From positions 25,128 through 89,127 of the forward strand of contig DBYG01000067.1 of the NCBI GenBank assembly GCA_002310175.1: a stretch of DNA of 64,000 nt, read 5' to 3'. This document shows positions 38,401-45,586 of this stretch, in pieces (position 1 is the first letter of the stretch; every line of letters starts with the position of its first letter). The position numbers and the translations under genes were made by a program. The notes under the pieces were generated by a model. That model searched no databases and had not been told where the DNA came from. It saw only the letters and a program-made list of their open reading frames with translations. This stretch comes from Bacteroidales bacterium UBA1192 (GTDB lineage: Bacteria > Bacteroidota > Bacteroidia > Bacteroidales > Bacteroidaceae).

Positions 38401-38827
38401 TAGGTGTATAATAGGCTATACCTTTGCCCAAATAGTAAGAATAGCGGTGGGGGTTAGAATACCGGCGACTGACACGTGAAGACGTTTCAGACTGGTCGAG
38501 CGTAATCTCTATCAGTGAAAAACGATAGTTGCTATTGTCGTCCTCTGGCACAAACAGTACCAAAGCCCGTTCACAGAACTCGTCAGCCAACAGGCGGAAC
38601 GCCTCTTTGGTTAGACCTACACGGGCATCGTGCTTTGAGTTATGTCGCATTTCATAGACAACCAGCCCCAAAGATTCACATTCGCCCAAGCGAGTCACCT
38701 GCTGGGTGTATTGGAACTGGACGGGATTCTCAACAGGACTAATCTCCTGCTGAAAATCGTCTGGCAGAAAGTTTACTCTCAGAAATGAGAGAATTTCATC
38801 GCGGTTATATGCTTTATTAAATTCCAT
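35489..38827 (-). CDS. Eco57I-type N6-adenine DNA methylase (restriction-modification)
   Basis: A 1112-residue protein. Motif I DPACGSGAFPMGM lies near residue 506, followed by YGVDIQPIAIQISKLRF. The catalytic IGNPPYK lies near 746, the signature of Eco57I/type IIG N6-adenine methylases. The C-terminal 300 residues probably form the target-recognition domain (LVRRTGDTLCCAFL, then LLNSKLLDFYNK). The N-terminal 450 residues may hold a nuclease fold (VVYEMRHNSK), but no PD-(D/E)XK site is certain. The region around 36.0-36.6 kb is the most AT-rich in the window. It sits between the AlbA ATPase gene (7-base gap) and the 388-residue gene (4-base overlap). Confidence 0.9.
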   Translation of the reverse strand: MEFNKAYNRDEILSFLRVNFLPDDFQQEISPVENPVQFQYTQQVTRLGECESLGLVVYEMRHNSKHDARVGLTKEAFRLLADEFCERALVLFVPEDDNSNYRFSLIEITLDQSETSSRVSRRYSNPHRYSYYLGKGIAYYTPNKYLNEHGRVVSVEDLRNRFSVEVLTRAFYQELSDWYAWSITKVQFPNNMKTLEDNQKYNSEAMIRLITRLIFVWFLKQRQLVPSEFFDEQYISNHLLKNFKPNAKVNLFGKADNSFYYKGILQNLFFAMLNSPITPEGKNTISERRFSKGRSDYDNNKLMRHKELFIDPDLFVQLANQYVPFLNGGLFDCLDDKDNGVYIDAFTEREAVAKQLLVPDYIFFGEEAGKNIDLSDYYGDKKKKKVSARGIIDILKRYNFTVEENTPFDQEVSLDPELLGKVFENLLAAYNPETQTTARKQTGSFYTPREIVQYMVDESLVAHLKRTVGEDLEPEYRKLIQYTDEEPQLTDEQKRQIMQSLYDCKVLDPACGSGAFPMGMLQQMVHILNRIDPNNEQWKEMMLNNAISETSDAYRTATDEERAEIVADIERSFNESINRPDYARKLYLIENCIYGVDIQPIAIQISKLRFFISLVVDQKTNNNPVDNFGIRPLPNLEAKFIAANTLIGLEKKEANLFDSDAIRIKEKELKDAKHRIFGAKTVKTKRKYKDRVEELRIEITHMLKESGAVGNIEAKQLASWDMFDQNATSPFFDPEWMFGVNEGFDIVIGNPPYKILTKNNTTIELLNRYIDNYNSIKKASSKNLFILFIEHAIKNILSRFGILSYIVPEGLYQTRSYSDCVKFMSDNGTTVKVITFEDYVFENAITGNLIFVYIRTKTNQAVEKLHFDKTYTIHKRAEKDHSIFDIIENNSVNLKDVASLFKGMVVKDRKSVLFETKNQNKDCFLLGKNITKWGIKSCFYTNYESLTIVGGTKNKEKHKIHPRILVRRTGDTLCCAFLEKPAITESTLYSCWSIDSTIQTKYIFALLNSKLLDFYNKNLNITNQQGFPQILMTDLEALPIKKCKFIQQQSIITLVDRILATPKEDPHADTSALENEIDKQVYHLYGLTYDEVLIVDPETPITREEYEKLSEL

Positions 38828-38834
38828 ATCGTTC

Positions 38835-40679
38835 TTACTTGTTTTTGACAGTCGTGTATTTCTGATCTGGATGTTTTATCATCTCAGGTATCGTATAAAA
38901 CAGTTTTCCACTCTCAATAAGAGGCTTGGTGTATTTATACCAGACAGAAAAAGGCTTTCTCCCGATTAGGCTCGCAATTTCATTGATGCTTAAAGGTGTA
39001 AATGAGCATAGTTCAACTATCAAGTCCTTCATTTTCTCTGAAGGCTCCCATCTTTTCAGGTTCTTGCATTTTTCCAACAAATCCGTAGGCAAACCATTAT
39101 TATTTTCTCCACCAGCATTATTATTTTCTCTGTCAGCATTATTATTTTCTCTGCCAGCATTATTATTTTCTCCGCCAGTTCTACCATTAATGAACTTTTC
39201 TCCCGCTATATAGTATGTGCTTCTGCTTTGGCCCTTCTGCTCTAATAATCCTTTGGTACACAGGTCGTGTAAGTCAAAAGAAGCTTTCTGATTATTAATG
39301 TCACTATTTAGTTGTCGATAGGTAATATTGTCTATTGCTCCAACTTCACGGACAAATACCAGAGCAAGTCTTTGTTCATTATTCAAGGAATAGTCAGCAT
39401 AAGATGCAATCCACTGAATAGTGTCATTATCCAATAAGTGATGTAATAACAAGCGGGCAGTAAATTGATTAGCAGAACGATTAGACTCAAATGTTGGAGG
39501 CATCATCCCAGCCTTCTTCATGTGGCCACGCATTGACCTGATACCAGAGCCTTTTGTTTCAGCCAAGTTCGTATCATGAAATATGGTGCTGATAAATGGA
39601 TTACGCTGAACTGATCCAGGTTCTCCTAATGTCTCAGGCGATTTTAAAGAGAAGCCAGGATTGATGACTTCCAGACGATTAGAATACCTGATAATCTGAA
39701 TAGGTTGATTAAGTCTGAAAGAACAATGAATAAAAGCATTGACCAATGCCTCACGAAGTGCGTCATCAGGTAACTCAATGGGAGTGTCTGCTTGCAGATT
39801 CCCCTTTCTCAGTTTAAAACCTTTTGGCAAGTCATCTTTAATAGCGTTCAGGGCACGGTTGACTAATAAGATGAGTGGACCACGCATATCAATTGTAGCC
39901 TCAAATCGCTTATCCGGGTCTTCTACCCACCTATTGCCAGATACACGGATATAGTCAACTCTCAAAGCCGGCAGCAATCTGCGTAAGGACATGGTTTTTC
40001 CAAACACGACGAGCCCCGTATAAGTTAATACGTATTCTCCGCTTTTCTCTTTCTCACACGCCCTTAGTGCTAAAAGAAGGTCATTGTCATCATAAGATAA
40101 TTCCTCTGCATTGGGATTAACTTTGGCACGCAGTTTTCTATAATAAGCCACCGCATTCTCGTCAATATCATCTAAAGTGGCTCCCTTTACTATGGTACTA
40201 TCGAAACTCTCTGCAGAAGAATAGAACACCCTCATATCGTCTTCCGTACACTTCTGATCGGAAGAGCCAACTCTGCGAAATGCTCCCTGTGGTAATCCAC
40301 GGCTCGTTATGTAGATAGGCTTCTGGGCTTCAGGTGCTTCGTCAATTTTAACAACGATCACCGTCTTTCCATCTATTACTTCTGGCTCTATCTGTGGACG
40401 AATACGCACATTAAACATTGAACTACACTGAGTAATAACATCATTTTGTATTTTATCAGGATTCTCGATATTCTCTGGTACATATACAGGAAGACCATTT
40501 TGGAAACCAGTTCTGACAGCACCTAATAACAGGTAGCCACCACCTAAACCTGGCTCGTTGGCAAAGGCACAAACTGTCTCCATAATACTCTTGTCTATCC
40601 CAGATGCCCTCTTGGCATCGATTCTGACATTCTCGTCAATAGAATTCAGTAGCTCGAATATTTCTTGTGCTGTTTTCAT
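38835..40679 (-). CDS. AlbA_2-domain ATP-binding protein with winged-helix C-terminus
   Basis: 614 residues. The N-terminal AlbA_2/Schlafen-like domain has VRIDAKRASGIDKSIMETVC and FANEPGLGGGYLLLG. A GHKL-type ATP-binding region follows (DDALREALVNAFIHCSF, RLEVINPGFS, ETKGSGIRSM). Winged-helix segments are near residues 425-500 and 540-600. Between them is an Asn-rich linker (about residues 501-528) of four 7-residue repeats of the ENNNA type. Such proteins are often regulators or conflict-system ATPases. It overlaps the helicase gene by 4 bases and ends 7 bases before the methylase gene. Confidence 0.87.
   Translation of the reverse strand: MKTAQEIFELLNSIDENVRIDAKRASGIDKSIMETVCAFANEPGLGGGYLLLGAVRTGFQNGLPVYVPENIENPDKIQNDVITQCSSMFNVRIRPQIEPEVIDGKTVIVVKIDEAPEAQKPIYITSRGLPQGAFRRVGSSDQKCTEDDMRVFYSSAESFDSTIVKGATLDDIDENAVAYYRKLRAKVNPNAEELSYDDNDLLLALRACEKEKSGEYVLTYTGLVVFGKTMSLRRLLPALRVDYIRVSGNRWVEDPDKRFEATIDMRGPLILLVNRALNAIKDDLPKGFKLRKGNLQADTPIELPDDALREALVNAFIHCSFRLNQPIQIIRYSNRLEVINPGFSLKSPETLGEPGSVQRNPFISTIFHDTNLAETKGSGIRSMRGHMKKAGMMPPTFESNRSANQFTARLLLHHLLDNDTIQWIASYADYSLNNEQRLALVFVREVGAIDNITYRQLNSDINNQKASFDLHDLCTKGLLEQKGQSRSTYYIAGEKFINGRTGGENNNAGRENNNADRENNNAGGENNNGLPTDLLEKCKNLKRWEPSEKMKDLIVELCSFTPLSINEIASLIGRKPFSVWYKYTKPLIESGKLFYTIPEMIKHPDQKYTTVKNK
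39096..39179 (-). repeat. Four 21-bp tandem repeats in the AlbA-ATPase gene
   Basis: Four consecutive 21-base units (39096-39116, 39117-39137, 39138-39158, 39159-39179), each beginning ATTATTATTTTCTC on the plus strand. They differ at a few positions. Each encodes seven residues (xxENNNA), so changes in copy number would keep the frame. Confidence 0.9.
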
Positions 40680-43600
40680 TTTAATTCCTCCGCTAATATG
40701 ATTGATTCCTCACCATCATCCACATGATTGCAAGTTTCTATGATTCGGTTAATATAGTATTCGTCTATCTGTTCTGGCAGTTTCTTGTAATCCGCAGGTT
40801 TCAACTTGTTGATATACCGAAGTTCATATCCAGAGAGTCCATCGCTCTGAATGACCTTCATCAGGTCTTTCAGGTAATCTGTTGGTAAAGCCTTGCGATT
40901 CAACATCACTTTTACTTTCTGCATGGCTTCTAATCGTGCTTTCTCATTCTTGTCTTGCACATCACTGCTGAATAGATGAGACTTGGTAACCTGATAGGCT
41001 GGCTCGAAAGATTCAGAGAGAGTTGCAGGCTTTTCCGGTATTTCTGCCTCGAAAAGAGCAATTGCTTCTTCTGCTGTCAATTGGATAACCAAACCTTCAC
41101 TATTGCCTAACTTGAAAACGAAATCGTTTCCCTTCTTTCCAAACATGAGCACACCACTTTGGGACTTGGCAACGGAACGACCTGTGCGTGCCCGATGCGG
41201 CAGCTGCATTGCTTCATCATATACCTCTGTACCCTTTGCTGAATTCAACAATTTCTGGTATTTGACATCCCAGGAAACCTCCTCGCTCTTGGACATTTCC
41301 TTGCGATACTGTTCTAAGAAATAGGATTGTATTTCTTCGTCTTTTGTTAATACCTTGGTGTCCTCACCCATAATGGCATGAATCATGGCCATTTTCAAGG
41401 TGGAAATCTCCTTGGTGCGGGTTTCTGTTTCACCTACATCAGTTGGAAAATAGTTGTAGATATACAACTGGTCAAACACCTTTTTGTTAACGCGGTTGAT
41501 ACGTCCTATTCGCTGTATGATGCGAGTAGGGTTGTACGGTATATCATAGTTGATGACAGTTCCTGCCCGATGCAGGTTGTATCCCTCGGAAATAGCATCT
41601 GTAGCAATCAGAATCTGATAGTCATTTTTCTGATACTCTTTCTTCTCGCCCGCATTAAAGTTGGCATTAATTACATTCTTATTGGTCTGCGATGCATCAG
41701 AAGAAGTATATTTAAAAACTGGCAAGCCGGATGCAGACAGTTCCTTACCCAGATAGTCGGCAGTATCTGCAAATTCTGTGAATACAATGATCTTACGATG
41801 AGGTTCGTCCTTAAGTTGTTTATTTAAGATACCCTTGAAAGATTCAAGTTTGGGATCAGCCATAATGCTACCTTCAAGACCAAACCAATTCTTTTGTATT
41901 TCAAGAAGTAGTGCCATATCTGCCTTAATGTCTTCTGCGAAGGAATCATTGATATATTTCATGTCAATCTCAAAGAACCCTCTATTTTCATACTTCTCGT
42001 ATGTTTCAGTAATGAGTTCGTTTCCGTCATCATCAGTCTTGTAGAAGTCATCAACATCTGGAAGGTTACCCTTCTTGTAGATTGGCATTTTCTTCTTTTC
42101 GTCTATCCATTTCAGAATTTGCTTGGAACTGTTAATCATGTACTCCAGAGACATACGGAAAGCATATTCTGAACTTTCAAAGCGCCGTACTAACAGACGG
42201 CGCATAAATTTGGCCACATTTGCCTGCCTACCTAATAAAAGGTTCAGTTCAATGCCTGTTTTTTCTTCCAACAAATCTGAAAGTTCCTGCTTTAATTCTT
42301 CTCTTAGATATAAAACAGGAGAGTATCGGGCTGCCTTAAAGCGATACTTGCCATCATTTATCTTATCTTTATCATCTTTGTTGATGCGGTCAAGCGTTTC
42401 AAGATACAAGTCTTTCAGACTGCTCAAATCATAATCCAACTCTACAGGGTCATTGGGAATAACCAACTGGATATGCTGCTGGCGGAGGTCTTCTGCATAT
42501 TCAGGAATCTCCTTTAGGTCAATGCGTGAACGACGAATGACAAGTGGGCTGATGATAGAACGTATCTCGTTGGCAATTTTTCCAGCTTCTTTAGTTACCT
42601 CGGAATCTGTTTTCTTGCCTTCACGCTGGTCCTTCTGAAGCTGTTTGTAGGTGACAATAAGGTCTTTGAATTTGGCACCCAGATTGTCAACAGTCCTTAA
42701 TGTTGACTTGGTAGGTATCTGAAATAGCTTCAGCATAGCGTAGATGTCATCTGGTCTGTTGTTGAACGGGGTTGCGGTTAACAGCATCACCTTATTACCA
42801 GAACATAGCTGGTGTAGAATAGTATAGTCAATGGTATATTCATTACGATAGCGGTGTGCCTCATCTACTAATATCAGATACTGTTCGTCTGCTTTAACAA
42901 TACGTTCGTAATATCTCAATGCTTCCTCTAATTTTCCTGAAGTATAGACAGATGCAGTAAAGCCGAAATCGTCACGGTAGGTGCACCATTGTTCTTCCAA
43001 GTGTGGTGGACATATCACAAGTGTTCTCAAACGGAGATTGCGTGCCACCGTAGATGCAATGATACTTTTACCCAATCCTACAACATCTGCTACTATAACA
43101 CCATTGTGATTTTTGATTGAGTTGATAGCCATTTGCACGGCATCTGTTTGGTATTTAAGATTAGAGAACTTACCATCTGTGATGTCATAGGGTGTGAGTA
43201 GGTTTTCAGTTGTGGGAACAGAGAAGTATTCCTTCAGCACACGAAGGTATATTTTATAGGGGCTATATAACTTCTCATACCAGATACGGTCAATAACTTT
43301 TGTGTCAAAGTCATCAATATGATCTTTGTCTGCAATTACAATGGATTTTGCCCATAGTTCCTCAAAAATAGTTTTTGCATCTATGTATGAACCTTTGTCA
43401 TTGAAACGGGCATTTATCTCAACTCTTCCAGCCAATCCTTCGTATGAAAGATTGCTGGAGCCTGTGATAACAGAACCGGGATCTTCACCTCCTTCACATA
43501 CGCTCTCATTATAATCAAAGATATACATCTTGGCATGACATGGCTCATCTGTTTTACGTATCTCCAAGGTCCCTGTCTTTATCTTGTTATAGAAAAGTTT

Positions 43601-43930
43601 GAAAGAATCTAATTTAGGCTGGCTGTCTAAGAAATCAGTTTCATTGAAGAGTTTAACAAAATGGTTGTAGTAGTCATCCTTTAGTTGGCTGCGAGATTTA
43701 TTGTAATCAGCCAGAGTGTCTATTTCACTAATGTATTTTGTGATCCGCGTATCAATGTCAAGCCCCACGAGTATGCGTACATGCTTGTCTATTAACTTCT
43801 CAGAGATTAGTTTATAGCCGGAAAAATAAAAATACCCAACAAGTACATCCAAAGACTGACTTTTTGGAAGGATGCCGTTTATGATATCTGAGAGCAACTT
43901 GTCTTTGTTGGTAATAAAACTATTTGTCAT
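40676..43930 (-). CDS. PLD-nuclease/SF2 (SNF2-like) helicase fusion
   Basis: 1084 residues and the first gene of the island operon. An N-terminal phospholipase-D-type nuclease has HAKMYIFDYNES near residue 131 and ITGSSNLSYEGL near 155, a single HKD site. The helicase has Walker A VVGLGKSII near 285, the DEAH box LVDEAHRYRN near 353, LLTATPFNNRP near 382, and motif VI RIIQRIGRINRV near 850. It should translocate on DNA and cleave or restrict. It pairs with the Eco57I methylase and AlbA ATPase in a modification-helicase system. No convincing promoter was found in front of it; TATCTTTA at 43969-43962 is a weak -7 candidate. Confidence 0.9.
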   Translation of the reverse strand: MTNSFITNKDKLLSDIINGILPKSQSLDVLVGYFYFSGYKLISEKLIDKHVRILVGLDIDTRITKYISEIDTLADYNKSRSQLKDDYYNHFVKLFNETDFLDSQPKLDSFKLFYNKIKTGTLEIRKTDEPCHAKMYIFDYNESVCEGGEDPGSVITGSSNLSYEGLAGRVEINARFNDKGSYIDAKTIFEELWAKSIVIADKDHIDDFDTKVIDRIWYEKLYSPYKIYLRVLKEYFSVPTTENLLTPYDITDGKFSNLKYQTDAVQMAINSIKNHNGVIVADVVGLGKSIIASTVARNLRLRTLVICPPHLEEQWCTYRDDFGFTASVYTSGKLEEALRYYERIVKADEQYLILVDEAHRYRNEYTIDYTILHQLCSGNKVMLLTATPFNNRPDDIYAMLKLFQIPTKSTLRTVDNLGAKFKDLIVTYKQLQKDQREGKKTDSEVTKEAGKIANEIRSIISPLVIRRSRIDLKEIPEYAEDLRQQHIQLVIPNDPVELDYDLSSLKDLYLETLDRINKDDKDKINDGKYRFKAARYSPVLYLREELKQELSDLLEEKTGIELNLLLGRQANVAKFMRRLLVRRFESSEYAFRMSLEYMINSSKQILKWIDEKKKMPIYKKGNLPDVDDFYKTDDDGNELITETYEKYENRGFFEIDMKYINDSFAEDIKADMALLLEIQKNWFGLEGSIMADPKLESFKGILNKQLKDEPHRKIIVFTEFADTADYLGKELSASGLPVFKYTSSDASQTNKNVINANFNAGEKKEYQKNDYQILIATDAISEGYNLHRAGTVINYDIPYNPTRIIQRIGRINRVNKKVFDQLYIYNYFPTDVGETETRTKEISTLKMAMIHAIMGEDTKVLTKDEEIQSYFLEQYRKEMSKSEEVSWDVKYQKLLNSAKGTEVYDEAMQLPHRARTGRSVAKSQSGVLMFGKKGNDFVFKLGNSEGLVIQLTAEEAIALFEAEIPEKPATLSESFEPAYQVTKSHLFSSDVQDKNEKARLEAMQKVKVMLNRKALPTDYLKDLMKVIQSDGLSGYELRYINKLKPADYKKLPEQIDEYYINRIIETCNHVDDGEESIILAEELK

Positions 43931-44295
43931 ATCTCTTTCCTGTTTTTTATCTTAATTTGTAAAGATAGTGATTTAAATCGAGGAAATGATGAAGATAAGG
44001 CCGTTTTTATCAACAGTTTAATGAAAGGGTCGATGGTTAAAGGGAATGATTGAAAAGACGTGATGAATAAACAAAAGTCCGACAGGATTTGTGTTATTCA
44101 AATCGCTGTGGACAATTGTTTTAATTGTAAAAGTTTACTATATGGTTACAATAATGCAACCTTTTTATATAATTGAATATGCACTCTTGATGAGAGGCCA
44201 GGTGATATCAAGAGGTGTTTGTGCAGGCCGCGCTTGCACAAATGAGTCACACGTGTTTGCTGAATGGCATTAGCATATTATGCGACTACCTGTGG
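43931..44295. other. Gene-free right boundary of the island
   Basis: About 365 bases with no credible gene. The part near 43931-44200 is AT-rich like the island; the part after about 44210 is GC-rich. A perfect 8-bp inverted repeat (TTTGTGCA 44218-44225, TGCACAAA 44235-44242) has a GC-rich 9-base loop and may terminate the alcohol dehydrogenase transcript. No integrase, transposase or flanking direct repeat was seen. Confidence 0.6.
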
Positions 44296-44388
44296 TTATG
44301 GCAGCTTGTAAACCCGGACATAGTCCACCTCCATGGTGACGGGCAGGGCGGATTCATCGACGCCTTCCTGGCCGCCCCAATTATTTGG
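44296..44388 (-). pseudogene. C-terminal remnant of a GH16 glycoside hydrolase
   Basis: On the minus strand a 30-codon frame ending at TAA 44298-44296 encodes NNWGGQEGVDESALP and then MEVDYVRVYKLP. This is the standard end of family 16 glucanases/laminarinases (GGNWGG..., then VDYVRVY). The upstream body of such a gene is missing; the frame runs into the alcohol dehydrogenase 3' end, whose stop codon it overlaps. It is therefore a broken remnant left by a deletion or insertion, not a working gene. Confidence 0.75.
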
Positions 44389-45562
44389 CCAGGGTGTAGA
44401 TGGCGGTCATGTCATCGGGAGTGAGAACCTTGAACTGACCTTGGGTGATGGTGTGGTCGTGGCTGCACTTGCGGACCATCTCCTTGATCTGGGCGTCGGT
44501 TATCTCACGGCCGATAAGCTCGTGGATGTTGATGGGCATACCTATTGAGTGGTAGAAACGCTCCATGGCTTCGATGCCGCGGATGGCTGTGCCTTCGGGG
44601 TCGGTAAAGTCATTCTCTACGCCCATCACGTTCACGGCAAAGCGCACAAAACGGCTAACGTTGCACTTATAAACGTAACGTGCCCAGCTGGGCCAAACGG
44701 CGGCCAGACCGGCTCCGTGAGTAACGTCGAACATTCCGCTCAGCTCATGCTCCAGCTGATGGGTGGCCCAGTCACCTATGCGGCCGCAGCCTGTCAGGTC
44801 GTTATGGGCCAGTGAGCCTGCCCACATTACCTGGGCGCGATAACGGTAGTTCTCAGGGTTCTTGAGTACAAGCGGTGCACAGTCAATCATGGTCTTGAGC
44901 AGTCCTTCGGCTATGGCATCGGTTATGTTCATGTCATCATCGTGTGAGAAATAGCGCTCCATGGTGTGCATCATTATGTCGGTTATGCCGGCGGCTGTCT
45001 GATACGGGGGCAGGGTGTATGTGCGCTCGGGGTTCATGATGGCAAACTTGGGGCGGCACAGGTTGTTGGAGTAACCTATCTTGACATCGCCGTCCTCATT
45101 GGTTATTACGCTTGAGTCACTCATCTCGCTACCGGCGGCCGGGATGGTTAGGACCGATGCCACAGGCAGGCTGGTAACCGGGTTGTAACGACGCATATAG
45201 ACATCCCATACATCACCGCTGTAAGGTACGCCGTAGGCTATAGCCTTGCAGGAATCTATTACGCTTCCGCCGCCAACGGCCAGGATAAAGTCAACCTTCT
45301 CCTTGCGGCACAGCTCAATACCCTCATGTACCTTGGAGAGTCTGGGGTTGGGAACAACACCTCCCAGGGTTACAAAATCTATATCTCCCTCACGAAGCAG
45401 AGTCTCAATCTTATCCAGCAAGCCGGATTTGATGGCGCTCTTGCCGCCGTAATGAACCAGAACTTTGGTGCCGCCGTATTTGCGTACCAGCTGTGCTACC
45501 TGTTCTTCTGAGTTTTTGCCGAACACTACCTCTGTGGGTGCGTAGAAATGGAAGTCTTTCAT
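44381..45562 (-). CDS. Iron-containing alcohol dehydrogenase (BDH/YqhD type)
   Basis: A 393-residue group III alcohol dehydrogenase that reduces aldehydes, probably with NADPH. Landmarks are the cofactor loop VGGGSVIDSCKAI, AAGSEMSDSSVI, and metal ligands Asp and His in GITDIMMHTMER, His in HQLEHEL and His in DVTHGAGLA. The length is normal and the end (IYTLAK) is complete. It starts 24 bases after the AddA gene and could be co-transcribed with it. Its stop is fused to the GH16 remnant. Confidence 0.92.
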   Translation of the reverse strand: MKDFHFYAPTEVVFGKNSEEQVAQLVRKYGGTKVLVHYGGKSAIKSGLLDKIETLLREGDIDFVTLGGVVPNPRLSKVHEGIELCRKEKVDFILAVGGGSVIDSCKAIAYGVPYSGDVWDVYMRRYNPVTSLPVASVLTIPAAGSEMSDSSVITNEDGDVKIGYSNNLCRPKFAIMNPERTYTLPPYQTAAGITDIMMHTMERYFSHDDDMNITDAIAEGLLKTMIDCAPLVLKNPENYRYRAQVMWAGSLAHNDLTGCGRIGDWATHQLEHELSGMFDVTHGAGLAAVWPSWARYVYKCNVSRFVRFAVNVMGVENDFTDPEGTAIRGIEAMERFYHSIGMPINIHELIGREITDAQIKEMVRKCSHDHTITQGQFKVLTPDDMTAIYTLAK

Positions 45563-45586
45563 AATTTTATTAGGTTAGTTAATTGT

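Noticed and set aside
39096..39179. Short regular repeats that could look like a CRISPR array
   Set aside because: The units are directly adjacent with no spacers and encode an in-frame Asn-rich linker.
31433..43930. Naming the island DISARM, BREX or type I restriction
   Set aside because: The PLD-helicase and Eco57I methylase fit loosely, but DrmA, DrmB, BrxC/PglZ and HsdS are all absent, so no named type is used.
44091..44424. Small plus-strand open frames in the 44 kb gap
   Set aside because: They lack recognisable domains and one crosses the GH16 remnant and dehydrogenase end in the opposite sense.
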